Part shown: positions 9,200 through 16,443 of the stretch, in pieces | How positions within the stretch are numbered: the first letter of the stretch is position 1 | How the letters are laid out: the number at the start of each line of letters is the position of its first letter | Assembly (NCBI GenBank): GCA_934692665.1 | Contig: CAKUUG010000001.1 | Location: 80,215 to 144,214 of the forward strand | Direction of reading: 5' to 3' | DNA: 64,000 nt | Source: an uncultured Candidatus Melainabacteria bacterium | Lineage (GTDB): Bacteria > Cyanobacteriota > Vampirovibrionia > Gastranaerophilales > Gastranaerophilaceae | Program-made: the position numbers and the translations under genes | The notes under the pieces: model-generated | Database searches by the model: none | The model's input: the letters and a program-made list of their open reading frames with translations, nothing else | What the model was told of the DNA's origin: nothing

Positions 9200-9655
9200 T
9201 TATTTTAATGCTACGGTTAATATTGCTTCTGTGCATAGTTTTCCATCAACAAATGAACGTCCCAGACATTTTGCAATCGGACCTTTAACTTTTAGGCATT
9301 CTGTTTCCATTTCCAATTTATCTCCAGGGCGAACAATGTTTTTGAATTTTGCTGATTCAACACCTGCAAAAAGTGTTAATTTACCTTTGTATTGGTCCAT
9401 TGTCATTAAAATAGGAGCAGATGTTTGTGCTAAAGCCTCAATTTGCAAAACCCCGGGCATTATCGGATTGTTTGGAAAATGTCCTTGGAAAAAAGGTTCA
9501 TTGAAAGTTACGTTTTTGTAACCTTTTGAATATTTTCCAGGAACACATTCGGTGATTCTATCTACCAACAAAAATGGGTATCTGTGGGGCAACATCTCTA
9601 AAATTTCTCTGTAATCAAGCGAAATTGGAGTAACAACTGTCTCGTTTGTATCCAT
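9200..9655 (-). CDS. fabZ: 3-hydroxyacyl-ACP dehydratase FabZ
   Basis: FabZ dehydrates 3-hydroxyacyl-ACP in fatty acid elongation and so competes with LpxA for the same pool. The 151-aa protein shows the hot-dog fold signature with catalytic H59 in FFQGHFPNNPIMPG and E73 in LQIEALAQ, as well as the opening LPHRYPFLLVDRI. It begins 1 bp after the lpxC stop and is followed closely by lpxA, the common lpxC-fabZ-lpxA arrangement also found in cyanobacteria and proteobacteria. Confidence 0.97.
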   Translation of the reverse strand: MDTNETVVTPISLDYREILEMLPHRYPFLLVDRITECVPGKYSKGYKNVTFNEPFFQGHFPNNPIMPGVLQIEALAQTSAPILMTMDQYKGKLTLFAGVESAKFKNIVRPGDKLEMETECLKVKGPIAKCLGRSFVDGKLCTEAILTVALK

Positions 9656-9656
9656 T

Positions 9657-10490
9657 TTATTCTCCTTTATTTAGTATTTGTTTTAATTTCTTTGCTAATT
9701 CCACATGATAGCCATGTCCTGCTTCTTTTACTATTATATTAGCATTCAGTTTTAAAGGATTGTGTCCTGTTAAGTATAAATCACCAATAATATCAAGAAT
9801 TTTGTGTTTAGCCGGTTCATATAGACTTCTTAATTCGGTTGTGTATGTGCCATCATCTTTCAAGCCAACTGTGTTTTCTATGGTTACACCTTTTGAATAT
9901 CCTGCTGCTTGAAATTTTTCAAGATCGGACAAATATCCGAACGTTCTTGCTTCTACGATTTCTTTTAGATTTTCATCGAGTTTTAAATTTACCCAGCGGT
10001 TATTTAAATCTTTATGTCTAAAATTAACCATATAAGTGATGTTTGTTGTATTCGCCGATGGCATTAAGACGATAGACGAATTGTTTTTTTCAAAAGTAAC
10101 GGTTGTATCTAGCGGTTGCGTTTTTTCAGCTTCACCCGAAAAACCGATTTTGTTGAATTCTTCAACCCATTTTTTTGCACTGCCATCAAAAATAGGCATT
10201 TCAAAGCCAACAGAATTGAAATATACGTCTAATGCATCAATTTCGCAAATTGCACAAGCTGCCATAAAATGTTCAATGAGTGCAATCTTGTTTTTTGCAC
10301 CGTTCTGTACATCAGCAACAATAACGCAATGTTCTGTAGATACTACATTATCTACACTCGCATCAATTTGTGCGTTGTTGATAAAAAAACGTATACCTTT
10401 TTTGTCCGATGGTTTTATTTCCAGTTCAACAGGTGCTGCAAACATCAAACCTGCACCTTGTAGTTTTAAGTTAGATTTTAGCGTCTTCAT
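9657..10490 (-). CDS. lpxC: UDP-3-O-acyl-N-acetylglucosamine deacetylase
   Basis: LpxC is the zinc-dependent committed step of lipid A synthesis. In this 277-aa protein the zinc ligands are H74 (ALIEHFMAA), H229 and D233 (HKILDIIGD), and the catalytic-site histidine is H259 in EAGHGYHVE. Length is near the family norm (about 280-305). The start overlaps the last 20 bp of lpxD, indicating coupling. No odd substitutions in the metal site were seen. Confidence 0.96.
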   Translation of the reverse strand: MKTLKSNLKLQGAGLMFAAPVELEIKPSDKKGIRFFINNAQIDASVDNVVSTEHCVIVADVQNGAKNKIALIEHFMAACAICEIDALDVYFNSVGFEMPIFDGSAKKWVEEFNKIGFSGEAEKTQPLDTTVTFEKNNSSIVLMPSANTTNITYMVNFRHKDLNNRWVNLKLDENLKEIVEARTFGYLSDLEKFQAAGYSKGVTIENTVGLKDDGTYTTELRSLYEPAKHKILDIIGDLYLTGHNPLKLNANIIVKEAGHGYHVELAKKLKQILNKGE

Positions 10491-11592
10491 TTAAAAATTT
10501 CTCATAATCCTCTAATAAATGTTGATATTTTTTGTATTTTTTAACCATAATTTCAGCTTCATCAAGATATTTTAATCTCTTAATGAAATCTTTTCTAAGC
10601 ACCCCTGGAGCACCCATAATAACGGATTTTTTCGGGAATGATTTTGTAATACCTGCTTTTGCTAAAATTATTGAATCTTCTCCGATTTCAACATGGTCTT
10701 TTAAGCCTGCTTGTCCTGCAATAACAACTCTATCTCCAATAACACAAGAACCTGCAATACCTACTTGTGAAACAATTGTACAAGCTTTACCGATTTTGCA
10801 ATTGTGACCTATCATAACCAAATTGTCGATTTTTGTTTGAGCACCGATTGTTGTGTTTTCTATCGTGCCTCTATCTATTGTTGTATTTGCACCGATTTCC
10901 ACATCATCTTCTACAACGACAGAACCTAATGATGGAATTTTGAATACTTTTACATCTTTGTTAGTTTCTTTGATTGCACCTTCTTTTTGAGCTTGTTCGA
11001 TATTGTTTGGTGCTTCTGTTACAAAAGAAAAACCATCTGCACCAAGGCTTGCACCATGATGAATAATGCAACGAGAACCTACCTGTACCCTATCTCCTAT
11101 AGATACATTAGGATGGAACAAACAATCTGAACCGATTTTTGCATCTTTTCCTACATATACATTTGGCATAAGTGCTGTATTGTCACCGATTTGTGCATTT
11201 TTGCCAACAAAAACATTAGCACCGATTGAAACATTTTTGCCTAATTTTGCTGTTGGGTCAACTACTGCTGTAGGGTGGATTTCACGAGGAGTATCCGGAG
11301 CTTCGTAGAAAATGTTTAACAATTTCATAAAAGCTAGTCTTGGGCGTTCAACTTCTATTGTAGAAATATTTGGTATATTAACACCCATTGGAACTAAAGC
11401 ACATGGAGCTTTTGTTGTTGCAAGGTTTTCTATTTCGCTTTCGTTCATTGCAAGTGCAAGTGTGTTTTCGTCAGCCAAAATAGGTGGAGCTACTTTTGTA
11501 ATAATAGCTTCGTTGCCGCCATTTAAAACTTTTGTTAAAATACCATCTGTCAGTTGAGCTAATTCTTCTAGTTTGAATCTTTTTTCACCCAT
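10471..11592 (-). CDS. lpxD: UDP-3-O-(3-hydroxyacyl)glucosamine N-acyltransferase
   Basis: LpxD adds the second acyl chain in lipid A synthesis. The 373-aa protein has an N-terminal uridine-binding domain (about residues 1-110), many hexapeptide repeats of the left-handed beta-helix from about residue 110 to 325, and a C-terminal helix. The catalytic histidine is near residue 263 in VMIGHNCKIG. It is the first gene of the envelope run and has a good ribosome site (GGGAG) before its ATG. The 90-bp gap upstream contains a possible -10 (TAGAAT, minus strand of 11628-11633) but I found no convincing -35. Confidence 0.95.
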   Translation of the reverse strand: MGEKRFKLEELAQLTDGILTKVLNGGNEAIITKVAPPILADENTLALAMNESEIENLATTKAPCALVPMGVNIPNISTIEVERPRLAFMKLLNIFYEAPDTPREIHPTAVVDPTAKLGKNVSIGANVFVGKNAQIGDNTALMPNVYVGKDAKIGSDCLFHPNVSIGDRVQVGSRCIIHHGASLGADGFSFVTEAPNNIEQAQKEGAIKETNKDVKVFKIPSLGSVVVEDDVEIGANTTIDRGTIENTTIGAQTKIDNLVMIGHNCKIGKACTIVSQVGIAGSCVIGDRVVIAGQAGLKDHVEIGEDSIILAKAGITKSFPKKSVIMGAPGVLRKDFIKRLKYLDEAEIMVKKYKKYQHLLEDYEKFLNEDAKI

Positions 11593-11682
11593 ATTACACT
11601 CCCTCGTTAACTAGTCTTATTGTTTTTATTCTACAACAAAACCCCTGAAAAAAGCTAGTATTTTAATAAAAAATTTATATCT

Positions 11683-12318
11683 TTATTCTACAATCCTATC
11701 TATCATTCCATATTTTTGTGCAATTTTGATTGAATCTTCATCTAGGGAAATAGGCACGCTATCAGCTCCTAAATTTCTCATTACACAGTATCTGTGACGT
11801 CCATCATAAAAACAAGCTTTTAAATCCCCGTCTTCTTCACGCAAAATAACGCTGGATGCAGTAATCGGGCGTCCTGTATTTATATGGTCTTCTATATGAT
11901 TGAAGCCTTGTTTTTCATCTCTATCTATATAATAATAGTCATCATTTTCAAATGCTTTGTCGAATTTTTCTGTATTAACAAAAACGAGTCTTCTATCTTC
12001 TCTTTTTTGCATGTCATCCAACTCGATTCTGGAAATTATTCCCCTGACGCTTCTTATGTCGTCAAGGCTTCTTTTTCTGAAATTTATTCCATTATTGTTT
12101 AATATTTTTTCAACTTCACAATCCCATCTATCAGAACATGTTGCATACAAATCAAAACCGTGTCTGCCATTTTCTTTTTTGTACACTGTAGATATATCGG
12201 TCGTAATAGGGTACAAATCAGACTCTGTATCAAGAATTTTATTGCTGTTGTTATTGTTTTCAAACGAAGAAATTTTGTAACAAGAAGTGAAATTTATGTT
12301 GTTGTTTGAAATTTGCAT
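11683..12318 (-). CDS. Uncharacterised protein with ParB/Srx-like C-terminal region
   Basis: This 211-aa protein is not one I recognise with certainty. Its C-terminal half contains ASSVILREEDGD, then ACFYDGRHRYCVMRNLGAD, which resembles the GxHR box of ParB/sulfiredoxin-like domains (nucleotide-using folds found in ParB, Srx and DNA-modification proteins). The N-terminus, MQISNNNINFTSCYK, resembles the openings of two other unrelated proteins in this window. There is no signal peptide or membrane segment. The gene lies 20 bp after the YlxR gene and 90 bp before lpxD, probably the tail of the signalling operon. Function is unknown; the ParB-like reading is tentative. Confidence 0.6.
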   Translation of the reverse strand: MQISNNNINFTSCYKISSFENNNNSNKILDTESDLYPITTDISTVYKKENGRHGFDLYATCSDRWDCEVEKILNNNGINFRKRSLDDIRSVRGIISRIELDDMQKREDRRLVFVNTEKFDKAFENDDYYYIDRDEKQGFNHIEDHINTGRPITASSVILREEDGDLKACFYDGRHRYCVMRNLGADSVPISLDEDSIKIAQKYGMIDRIVE

Positions 12319-12338
12319 ATATAATCCTTTTTTTGAAA

Positions 12339-12617
12339 TTATATATTTTCAAAACTTGTGAAGCTCAAAAATTGCTTCAATTTTTCTTCTGTTTTTAAAA
12401 TTTCATTTTGATTTTCGCATTTTAGGTTTCTTATTCTCTTTTTTTTGAGAAAGTTTTTTATACAATCTGAGTTTTTGCACACATAAACGCTTCTTCCGAT
12501 TTCTTTTGACGAGGGGTTGATTTTTATTGTATTGTCAGAAAGTTTTGTTATTTTTATCAAATCTTCCCGATTGAACAGTTTATTGCATGCTAAACATTTT
12601 CTTTTAATTTCTTTCAT
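12339..12617 (-). CDS. YlxR family (DUF448) RNA-binding protein
   Basis: The 92-aa protein matches YlxR/RnpM: it opens KRKCLACNKLFNREDLIKI and ends with the GRSVYVCKNSDCIKNFLKKK block. In Firmicutes this family binds and regulates RNase P RNA and normally sits in the nusA-ylxR-infB operon. Here it is instead the fourth gene of a kinase/response-regulator operon, its ATG overlapping the stop of the receiver protein (TAATG). The four cysteines of the family are present. The relocation is unusual; the family call is solid. Confidence 0.85.
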   Translation of the reverse strand: MKEIKRKCLACNKLFNREDLIKITKLSDNTIKINPSSKEIGRSVYVCKNSDCIKNFLKKKRIRNLKCENQNEILKTEEKLKQFLSFTSFENI

Positions 12618-13900
12618 TAGTCTTCCAAAAATTTTTTAATCCAATTTAAAACATCATCAATTTCATAAGGTTTTGGCAAATATAAATCAGCACCTGATTT
12701 TAAAATTTCTTTTTTGTTTAAAAATGAAGAAGAAAAAATCAATTTTATATTGTCTTTTTTAATTTTTTTGGCATATTCCAGACTTTTGCCTTCGTCATTT
12801 TTTCCCCAATCCAAAATAACAACATTGGGTCTAAATTCTTCATATATTTTTAAAAAATCAGTATAGTTGCTTGTTGTTTTTACAACCAAATTGTTGAGTT
12901 CGCAAACATTTTTCAACAAATACCCCAAACTCTCATCAAATTCCAAAATCAAAACTTTGTTTTTGGCTTCGATTTTTGATGTTTCGCCTTGCAATTTTGC
13001 CCTATCTACGATATACGTTGATTTTTCGGATTTTTCACATAGTTTCATTAATTCATTCAGAGAATTTATTATATTTCTGAAATCTTTTTCATTTCCGTTC
13101 TTTTCTATTGCTGTTATATTTAATTTCATCAAAGAATTTTTCTCTTCTTGCGTAGAATCGCTGGATTGAATAATAAAATGGTCATTAAACTCATCCGGTG
13201 AATAAAATTTGTTTAAAATATTGTCAAAAGCAAAAACCAAAAAAGCACAGAGCTTTTCTGTATTAAATGAATTTGTAATCAAAATCAATTCATTATCAAA
13301 AACATGTCCTACAAAATCGTTACCGGAAAGAGTAGATTTTATTATCGCTCCCAGTGTTTGGAGAACTTTTTCAAATGCAATTTCACCATAGTTTAGTCTA
13401 TATTGTTCTATGTTTTTTATTCTTATCAAAATATAAGAGAGATTCTCGTCTGTTTTTAGGCTTCTTTCCAGCTGTTTTATGGTAACATCTTTGTTTAATA
13501 AGTGAGTTATAGAATTTAGCGAGCTTTCTATATATCTTCTTAAATGTGCTTTAAAACGCATTTGAAATTCTTGTTTTGAAATTTCTTCTCCCAAAAAATC
13601 ATCTGCACCGGAATCTAATGCCTTCAATTTGTCTTCCAGTTCAGAAGATTTTGAAACAGCAATAATAATAGGATGATAATTATATGTCAAAATTCTGATT
13701 TTTCGAATAAAGTCGCTTAGTTTTTCTTTTATTGTGTCGGAAATTATAATAAATTCTATTTTTTCATTTTGAATTATAGACAAAGATTCGGACAAATCAT
13801 TTGTATAAACAACATCTTGATTTAGGCTTTCGATTAGTTTTTTGTATTTAATTGAAAGTTCTTTTCTTTTGCTTATTATTAGTATTTTTGTTTTATACAA
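12617..13900 (-). CDS. Response regulator with REC, degenerate GGDEF and second REC domain
   Basis: The 427-aa protein begins with a receiver-like domain (about 1-115; KILIISKRKELS), in which the phosphoacceptor position is out of register (IIISDTIKEK) and may be inactive. Residues about 130-240 resemble a diguanylate cyclase fold (ILIRIKNIEQYRLNYGEIAFEKVL), but the catalytic GGDEF is replaced by FDNEL, so cyclic-di-GMP synthesis is not expected. Residues about 312-427 form a second receiver with an intact acceptor site (NVVILDWGKND) and the conserved lysine (YLPKPYEIDD). There is no DNA-binding domain, so output is likely through protein contacts. It lies 18 bp after the kinase gene and is probably its partner. 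Confidence 0.8.
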   Translation of the reverse strand: MYKTKILIISKRKELSIKYKKLIESLNQDVVYTNDLSESLSIIQNEKIEFIIISDTIKEKLSDFIRKIRILTYNYHPIIIAVSKSSELEDKLKALDSGADDFLGEEISKQEFQMRFKAHLRRYIESSLNSITHLLNKDVTIKQLERSLKTDENLSYILIRIKNIEQYRLNYGEIAFEKVLQTLGAIIKSTLSGNDFVGHVFDNELILITNSFNTEKLCAFLVFAFDNILNKFYSPDEFNDHFIIQSSDSTQEEKNSLMKLNITAIEKNGNEKDFRNIINSLNELMKLCEKSEKSTYIVDRAKLQGETSKIEAKNKVLILEFDESLGYLLKNVCELNNLVVKTTSNYTDFLKIYEEFRPNVVILDWGKNDEGKSLEYAKKIKKDNIKLIFSSSFLNKKEILKSGADLYLPKPYEIDDVLNWIKKFLED

Positions 13901-13918
13901 GATTTTTTCCTTATTTAT

Positions 13919-14632
13919 TTAAGAGATTATTTTTTTTGTTATTTTTTCTATTTCAAAAGTTGGAAGATAAAGCGAAAATTCGACGAAATTTTCTTTTGAA
14001 TTTACATCAATAAAACCGTTCATCTTTTTTGCCAAATTTTGTGCAATATATAGCCCCAAACCGCTTCCTTGTTTTGTTGCAGTGAGATAAGAATCTATAC
14101 GATAAAATTTTTCAAATATTTTTTCTTTGTCTTTTTCGCTTATTGTTGCACCAAAATTCTTTATTGCAAAAACATTGTAGTCGTTTTTGTCATAAGTTTT
14201 TATTTCTATGCGGTTAGAATTTTGGGAGTATTTTACTGCATTATCTAAAATATTAAGAAGAATTTGCTGAGTTTTGTCGCTATCTGCCAATGAAAACAAT
14301 TCATTTTTCGATTGTTGAAAATCAAAGACAAAATCTTTATTAGAAATAGAAACCAGATTTATGCAGTTTTTTAGGATTTGGTTTACGTTTATTTTTGTTA
14401 AAACAATTTTTTCTGAATTTGAATCAATTTTTGCAACATTAAGAACATTTTCGACAAGATTGATTAAACGTTGTGATTGGTTAAGAATTATGCTCACAAA
14501 TTCTTTCTTTTTGTCGTCATCGAGTTTTTCCCAGTTTGATAACATTGTTTGAGAAAACCCTTTTATGCTTGTCAAAGGCGTTCTTATTTCGTGAGACAAT
14601 GTTGATATAAATTCATCTTTTATGTTTGTCAT
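13919..14632 (-). CDS. Sensor-less histidine kinase (HisKA plus HATPase)
   Basis: The 237-aa protein consists of only the transmitter module of a two-component kinase. The phosphorylated histidine is H14 in STLSHEIRTPLTSI, the N box is NILDNAVKYS, and the G2 box is GSGLGLYIAQN. There is no PAS, GAF, HAMP or membrane segment before the H box; only 33 bp separate it from the upstream gene, so no sensor can be hidden in the frame. It must be cytosolic and either sense through a partner or be constitutive. The start ATG at 14632 has no good ribosome site. It lies between an XRE regulator and the REC protein. Confidence 0.88.
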   Translation of the reverse strand: MTNIKDEFISTLSHEIRTPLTSIKGFSQTMLSNWEKLDDDKKKEFVSIILNQSQRLINLVENVLNVAKIDSNSEKIVLTKINVNQILKNCINLVSISNKDFVFDFQQSKNELFSLADSDKTQQILLNILDNAVKYSQNSNRIEIKTYDKNDYNVFAIKNFGATISEKDKEKIFEKFYRIDSYLTATKQGSGLGLYIAQNLAKKMNGFIDVNSKENFVEFSLYLPTFEIEKITKKIIS

Positions 14633-14665
14633 AAATATATTATAAATATAAAATAAGAAAATATG

Positions 14666-14986
14666 TTATCTTAATTTTTTAATTGAATTAAAAATTTCAA
14701 AAAAGACTTCAATTTCTTTACTTGAAGCCAAATTAATTTCTTTTACAAGTTTGTCTTTTGTAGAATTTGTTTTTTGATTTACGAAATCAAATTCTTCAAG
14801 CGGAATATTCAAGGCATTTATCAATTTGAAAAAACTCTCTAAACTCGGCACAAACAACCCTCTTTCCAATTTTCCATAGTGTTTTTCATCTATGTCTATT
14901 TTATTTGAGAGTTCTTCTTGTGTTAGCTTTGCTTTTTTTCTATATTCTTTTAGCTTTTTTCCAATAAGTTCTTTATCAAATTTCAT
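14666..14986 (-). CDS. XRE-type helix-turn-helix regulator of prepilin cassette 1
   Basis: A Cro/CI-like DNA-binding domain occupies about residues 5-65 (LKEYRKKAKLTQEELSNKI, then LERGLFVPSLESFFKLINAL), followed by a short C-terminal helix. The frame opens at 14995, but the ATG at 14986 is the likely start because AAGGA lies 8 nt before it, giving 106 aa beginning MKFDKELIGKKL. It is transcribed away from the prepilin gene at 15109 and heads the operon with the kinase and REC protein. An inverted repeat spanning its start codon and the intergenic region suggests autoregulation and control of the prepilin. Confidence 0.85.
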   Translation of the reverse strand: MKFDKELIGKKLKEYRKKAKLTQEELSNKIDIDEKHYGKLERGLFVPSLESFFKLINALNIPLEEFDFVNQKTNSTKDKLVKEINLASSKEIEVFFEIFNSIKKLR

Positions 14987-14987
14987 T

Positions 14988-15036
14988 AGGGTCATCCTTG
15001 TTCTATTAATAAAAAATAAACTATATATATGACCCT
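14988..15036. promoter_or_regulatory. Candidate operator: 8-bp inverted repeat in divergent region
   Basis: AGGGTCAT (14988-14995) and its exact complement ATGACCCT (15029-15036) flank an AT-only stretch with several TATA-like hexamers. The left arm overlaps the upstream region of the XRE start. The arrangement suits binding by the divergently encoded XRE protein and looping or blocking of both promoters. Binding is inferred. Confidence 0.4.
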
Positions 15037-15108
15037 TTTTTAACTATACTAGTATATCTTTTTCATAATAAAAGAGTTACAAACAACCCTAAAAAAGAAA
15101 GAAAAACT

Positions 15109-15837
15109 ATGAAAAAGGCTTTTACATTGGCAGAAGTTATGATAACTCTGACTGTTATCGGTATAATCACAGCTGTGATTATACCTGTTGCGATACATTC
15201 TAAACCTGATGAAGATACGCTAAAGTTTAAAAAAGCTCATAATGTTTTATATGAAACAATATCAATTCTTGTTAATTCTGATAAATACTATCAAGATGGG
15301 GATTTAGGGATTAAAAAAGAAGGTGTAGAGGTTGCGGGGAATAATATTGGCGGAAGTGACGGCAAGACGGGATTGTATTTTTGTCAAACTTTTAGTGATG
15401 TAATCAGCGTCAAAAGTGAATGTATATCAAGAACTGAAAAAATTTATCCGTATGAATACGGCTTTGCAATAGGATTAGACGAACCGTTGGGTTTGGGACA
15501 ACAATTAACAACCCTGCCGGCGTCACAGCAACTTCATCAATATGATACAGTAGTATCAAATGTTACAAAAACAGAAATTCAAGAAACAAAAGCCAAGCTG
15601 GATGAAGCTTGCAAAGAACATACAGAAGAAGGGGAAGAAATAAAAACTACTGATAATATTGTTTATTATGAAATAGGAACGGCTTGGGCAAAATTTGGTT
15701 CGGGTTGTCCGGGGCTTGCAGCACATTTGGGTGGTTCGCCTAATCATTATCGATGTTTTGGGAAAAAAGTACCCAAGAACGCTATCGCTATCAAGATCAA
15801 TATGGAAATGACAATGCCTATAAGACCTTTTGTGTAG
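15109..15837 (+). CDS. Type IV prepilin-like protein 1, reading frame interrupted by a frameshift
   Basis: The protein begins MKKAFTLAEVMITLTVIG, a class of prepilin with a three-residue leader, Phe at +1 and Glu at +5, followed by a hydrophobic helix that anchors the subunit in the inner membrane before assembly. Residues up to about 217 align with the other two family members in this window (KFKKAHNVLYE, SDKYY, GDLG). After 15760 the frame diverges: it ends in an unrelated 25-residue tail, while the expected C-terminal block is found in the -1 frame (see the next entry). One inserted base in the TTTTGGGAAAAAA tract near 15756-15768 would give a full 305-residue protein. This could be a real mutation, a length-variable switch, or a sequencing or assembly error. 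Confidence 0.85.
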   Translation: MKKAFTLAEVMITLTVIGIITAVIIPVAIHSKPDEDTLKFKKAHNVLYETISILVNSDKYYQDGDLGIKKEGVEVAGNNIGGSDGKTGLYFCQTFSDVISVKSECISRTEKIYPYEYGFAIGLDEPLGLGQQLTTLPASQQLHQYDTVVSNVTKTEIQETKAKLDEACKEHTEEGEEIKTTDNIVYYEIGTAWAKFGSGCPGLAAHLGGSPNHYRCFGKKVPKNAIAIKINMEMTMPIRPFV

Positions 15838-16025
15838 ATATAGATGGAATACCATCAACAGGAAGTAGTAAATGTGATGATGTTAATGACATTTGTCCTT
15901 TTGGTTATGGAATTCGAGCTGATGGAAAAATTTTGACAGGAAAAAGAGCTGATGAGTGGCTTTCTAGATCAATCCAAGGCGAGCAAGATGATAAAGATGA
16001 TAAAGACGATAAAGATGATAACTAA
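15744..16025 (+). pseudogene. Displaced C-terminal part of prepilin 1 (-1 frame)
   Basis: This frame, open from just after a TAA at 15741-15743, encodes FWEKSTQERYRY and then the family C-terminal block FCVDIDG, CDDVNDICPFGYGIRADG, KILTGKRADEWL. The same block is found in the intact prepilins at 21467 and 59719, so it is the missing end of the gene starting at 15109. An ATG at 15753 lacks a ribosome site, so separate translation is unlikely. The end carries an acidic/basic DDK repeat not found in the other two copies. Its stop overlaps by 4 bp the end of the convergent Mini-III gene. Confidence 0.8.
15987..16019 (+). repeat. Short tandem repeat encoding DDK units
   Basis: A 9-bp unit (GATGATAAA, with one GACGAT variant) is repeated three times plus a partial copy, encoding DDK-DDK-DDK-DD at the extreme C-terminus of prepilin 1. 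Such repeats can change copy number by slippage. Confidence 0.7.
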
Positions 16026-16378
16026 GATATTTCTTTATCCAAAAATTCAAATATTTCATTTAAGCGTTTTTGGTCATTTAAATACCAATAACCAATCAAA
16101 ACTTCAAAAGAAGTTGCAAGAGCGTGAATTTTTGGGTTTGAGCGTTTGTTGATTGTGATTTTTAAATTTCTTCCACGTTTTTGGATTTCTGATTCTTCTT
16201 CATTTAAAAATTCAAGCAACTTCAACATAATTTCAGATTGAAAAGCAGCACAGACGTATTTTGTTGATATTTTGTGCATGAGTGCTTGGGATTGGGTTTT
16301 TTGTATTGTTTTTTTTCTCACATACAATTCCCAAACGGCATCTCCTATATATGCATAGTGTTTTAGATTGTAATTCAT
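16022..16378 (-). CDS. mrnC: Mini-ribonuclease III
   Basis: Mini-III is an RNase III-like endonuclease without a dsRNA-binding domain that matures 23S rRNA ends in Firmicutes and is also found in cyanobacteria. The family signature AYIGDAVWELYVR is at the N-terminus and HALATSFEVLIGYWYL near the C-terminus, providing the acidic catalytic residues. The frame opens at 16402, but the ATG at 16378 (118 aa, MNYNLKHYAYIGD) fits the family start. A -10-like GGTATAAT ends only 6 bp before this ATG, so the message may be leaderless. It is convergent with the prepilin. Confidence 0.88.
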   Translation of the reverse strand: MNYNLKHYAYIGDAVWELYVRKKTIQKTQSQALMHKISTKYVCAAFQSEIMLKLLEFLNEEESEIQKRGRNLKITINKRSNPKIHALATSFEVLIGYWYLNDQKRLNEIFEFLDKEIS

Positions 16379-16443
16379 AAACTTATTATACCAAAAAGTC
16401 ACATAGACATTGCATGTTAAATTTTATGCTATAAAATGTTGCT

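Noticed and set aside
15753..15769. Programmed -1 frameshifting in prepilin 1
   Set aside because: The tract GGGAAAAAAG does not give the X-XXY-YYZ heptamer in the right frame, and no downstream stem-loop stands out; an indel is simpler.
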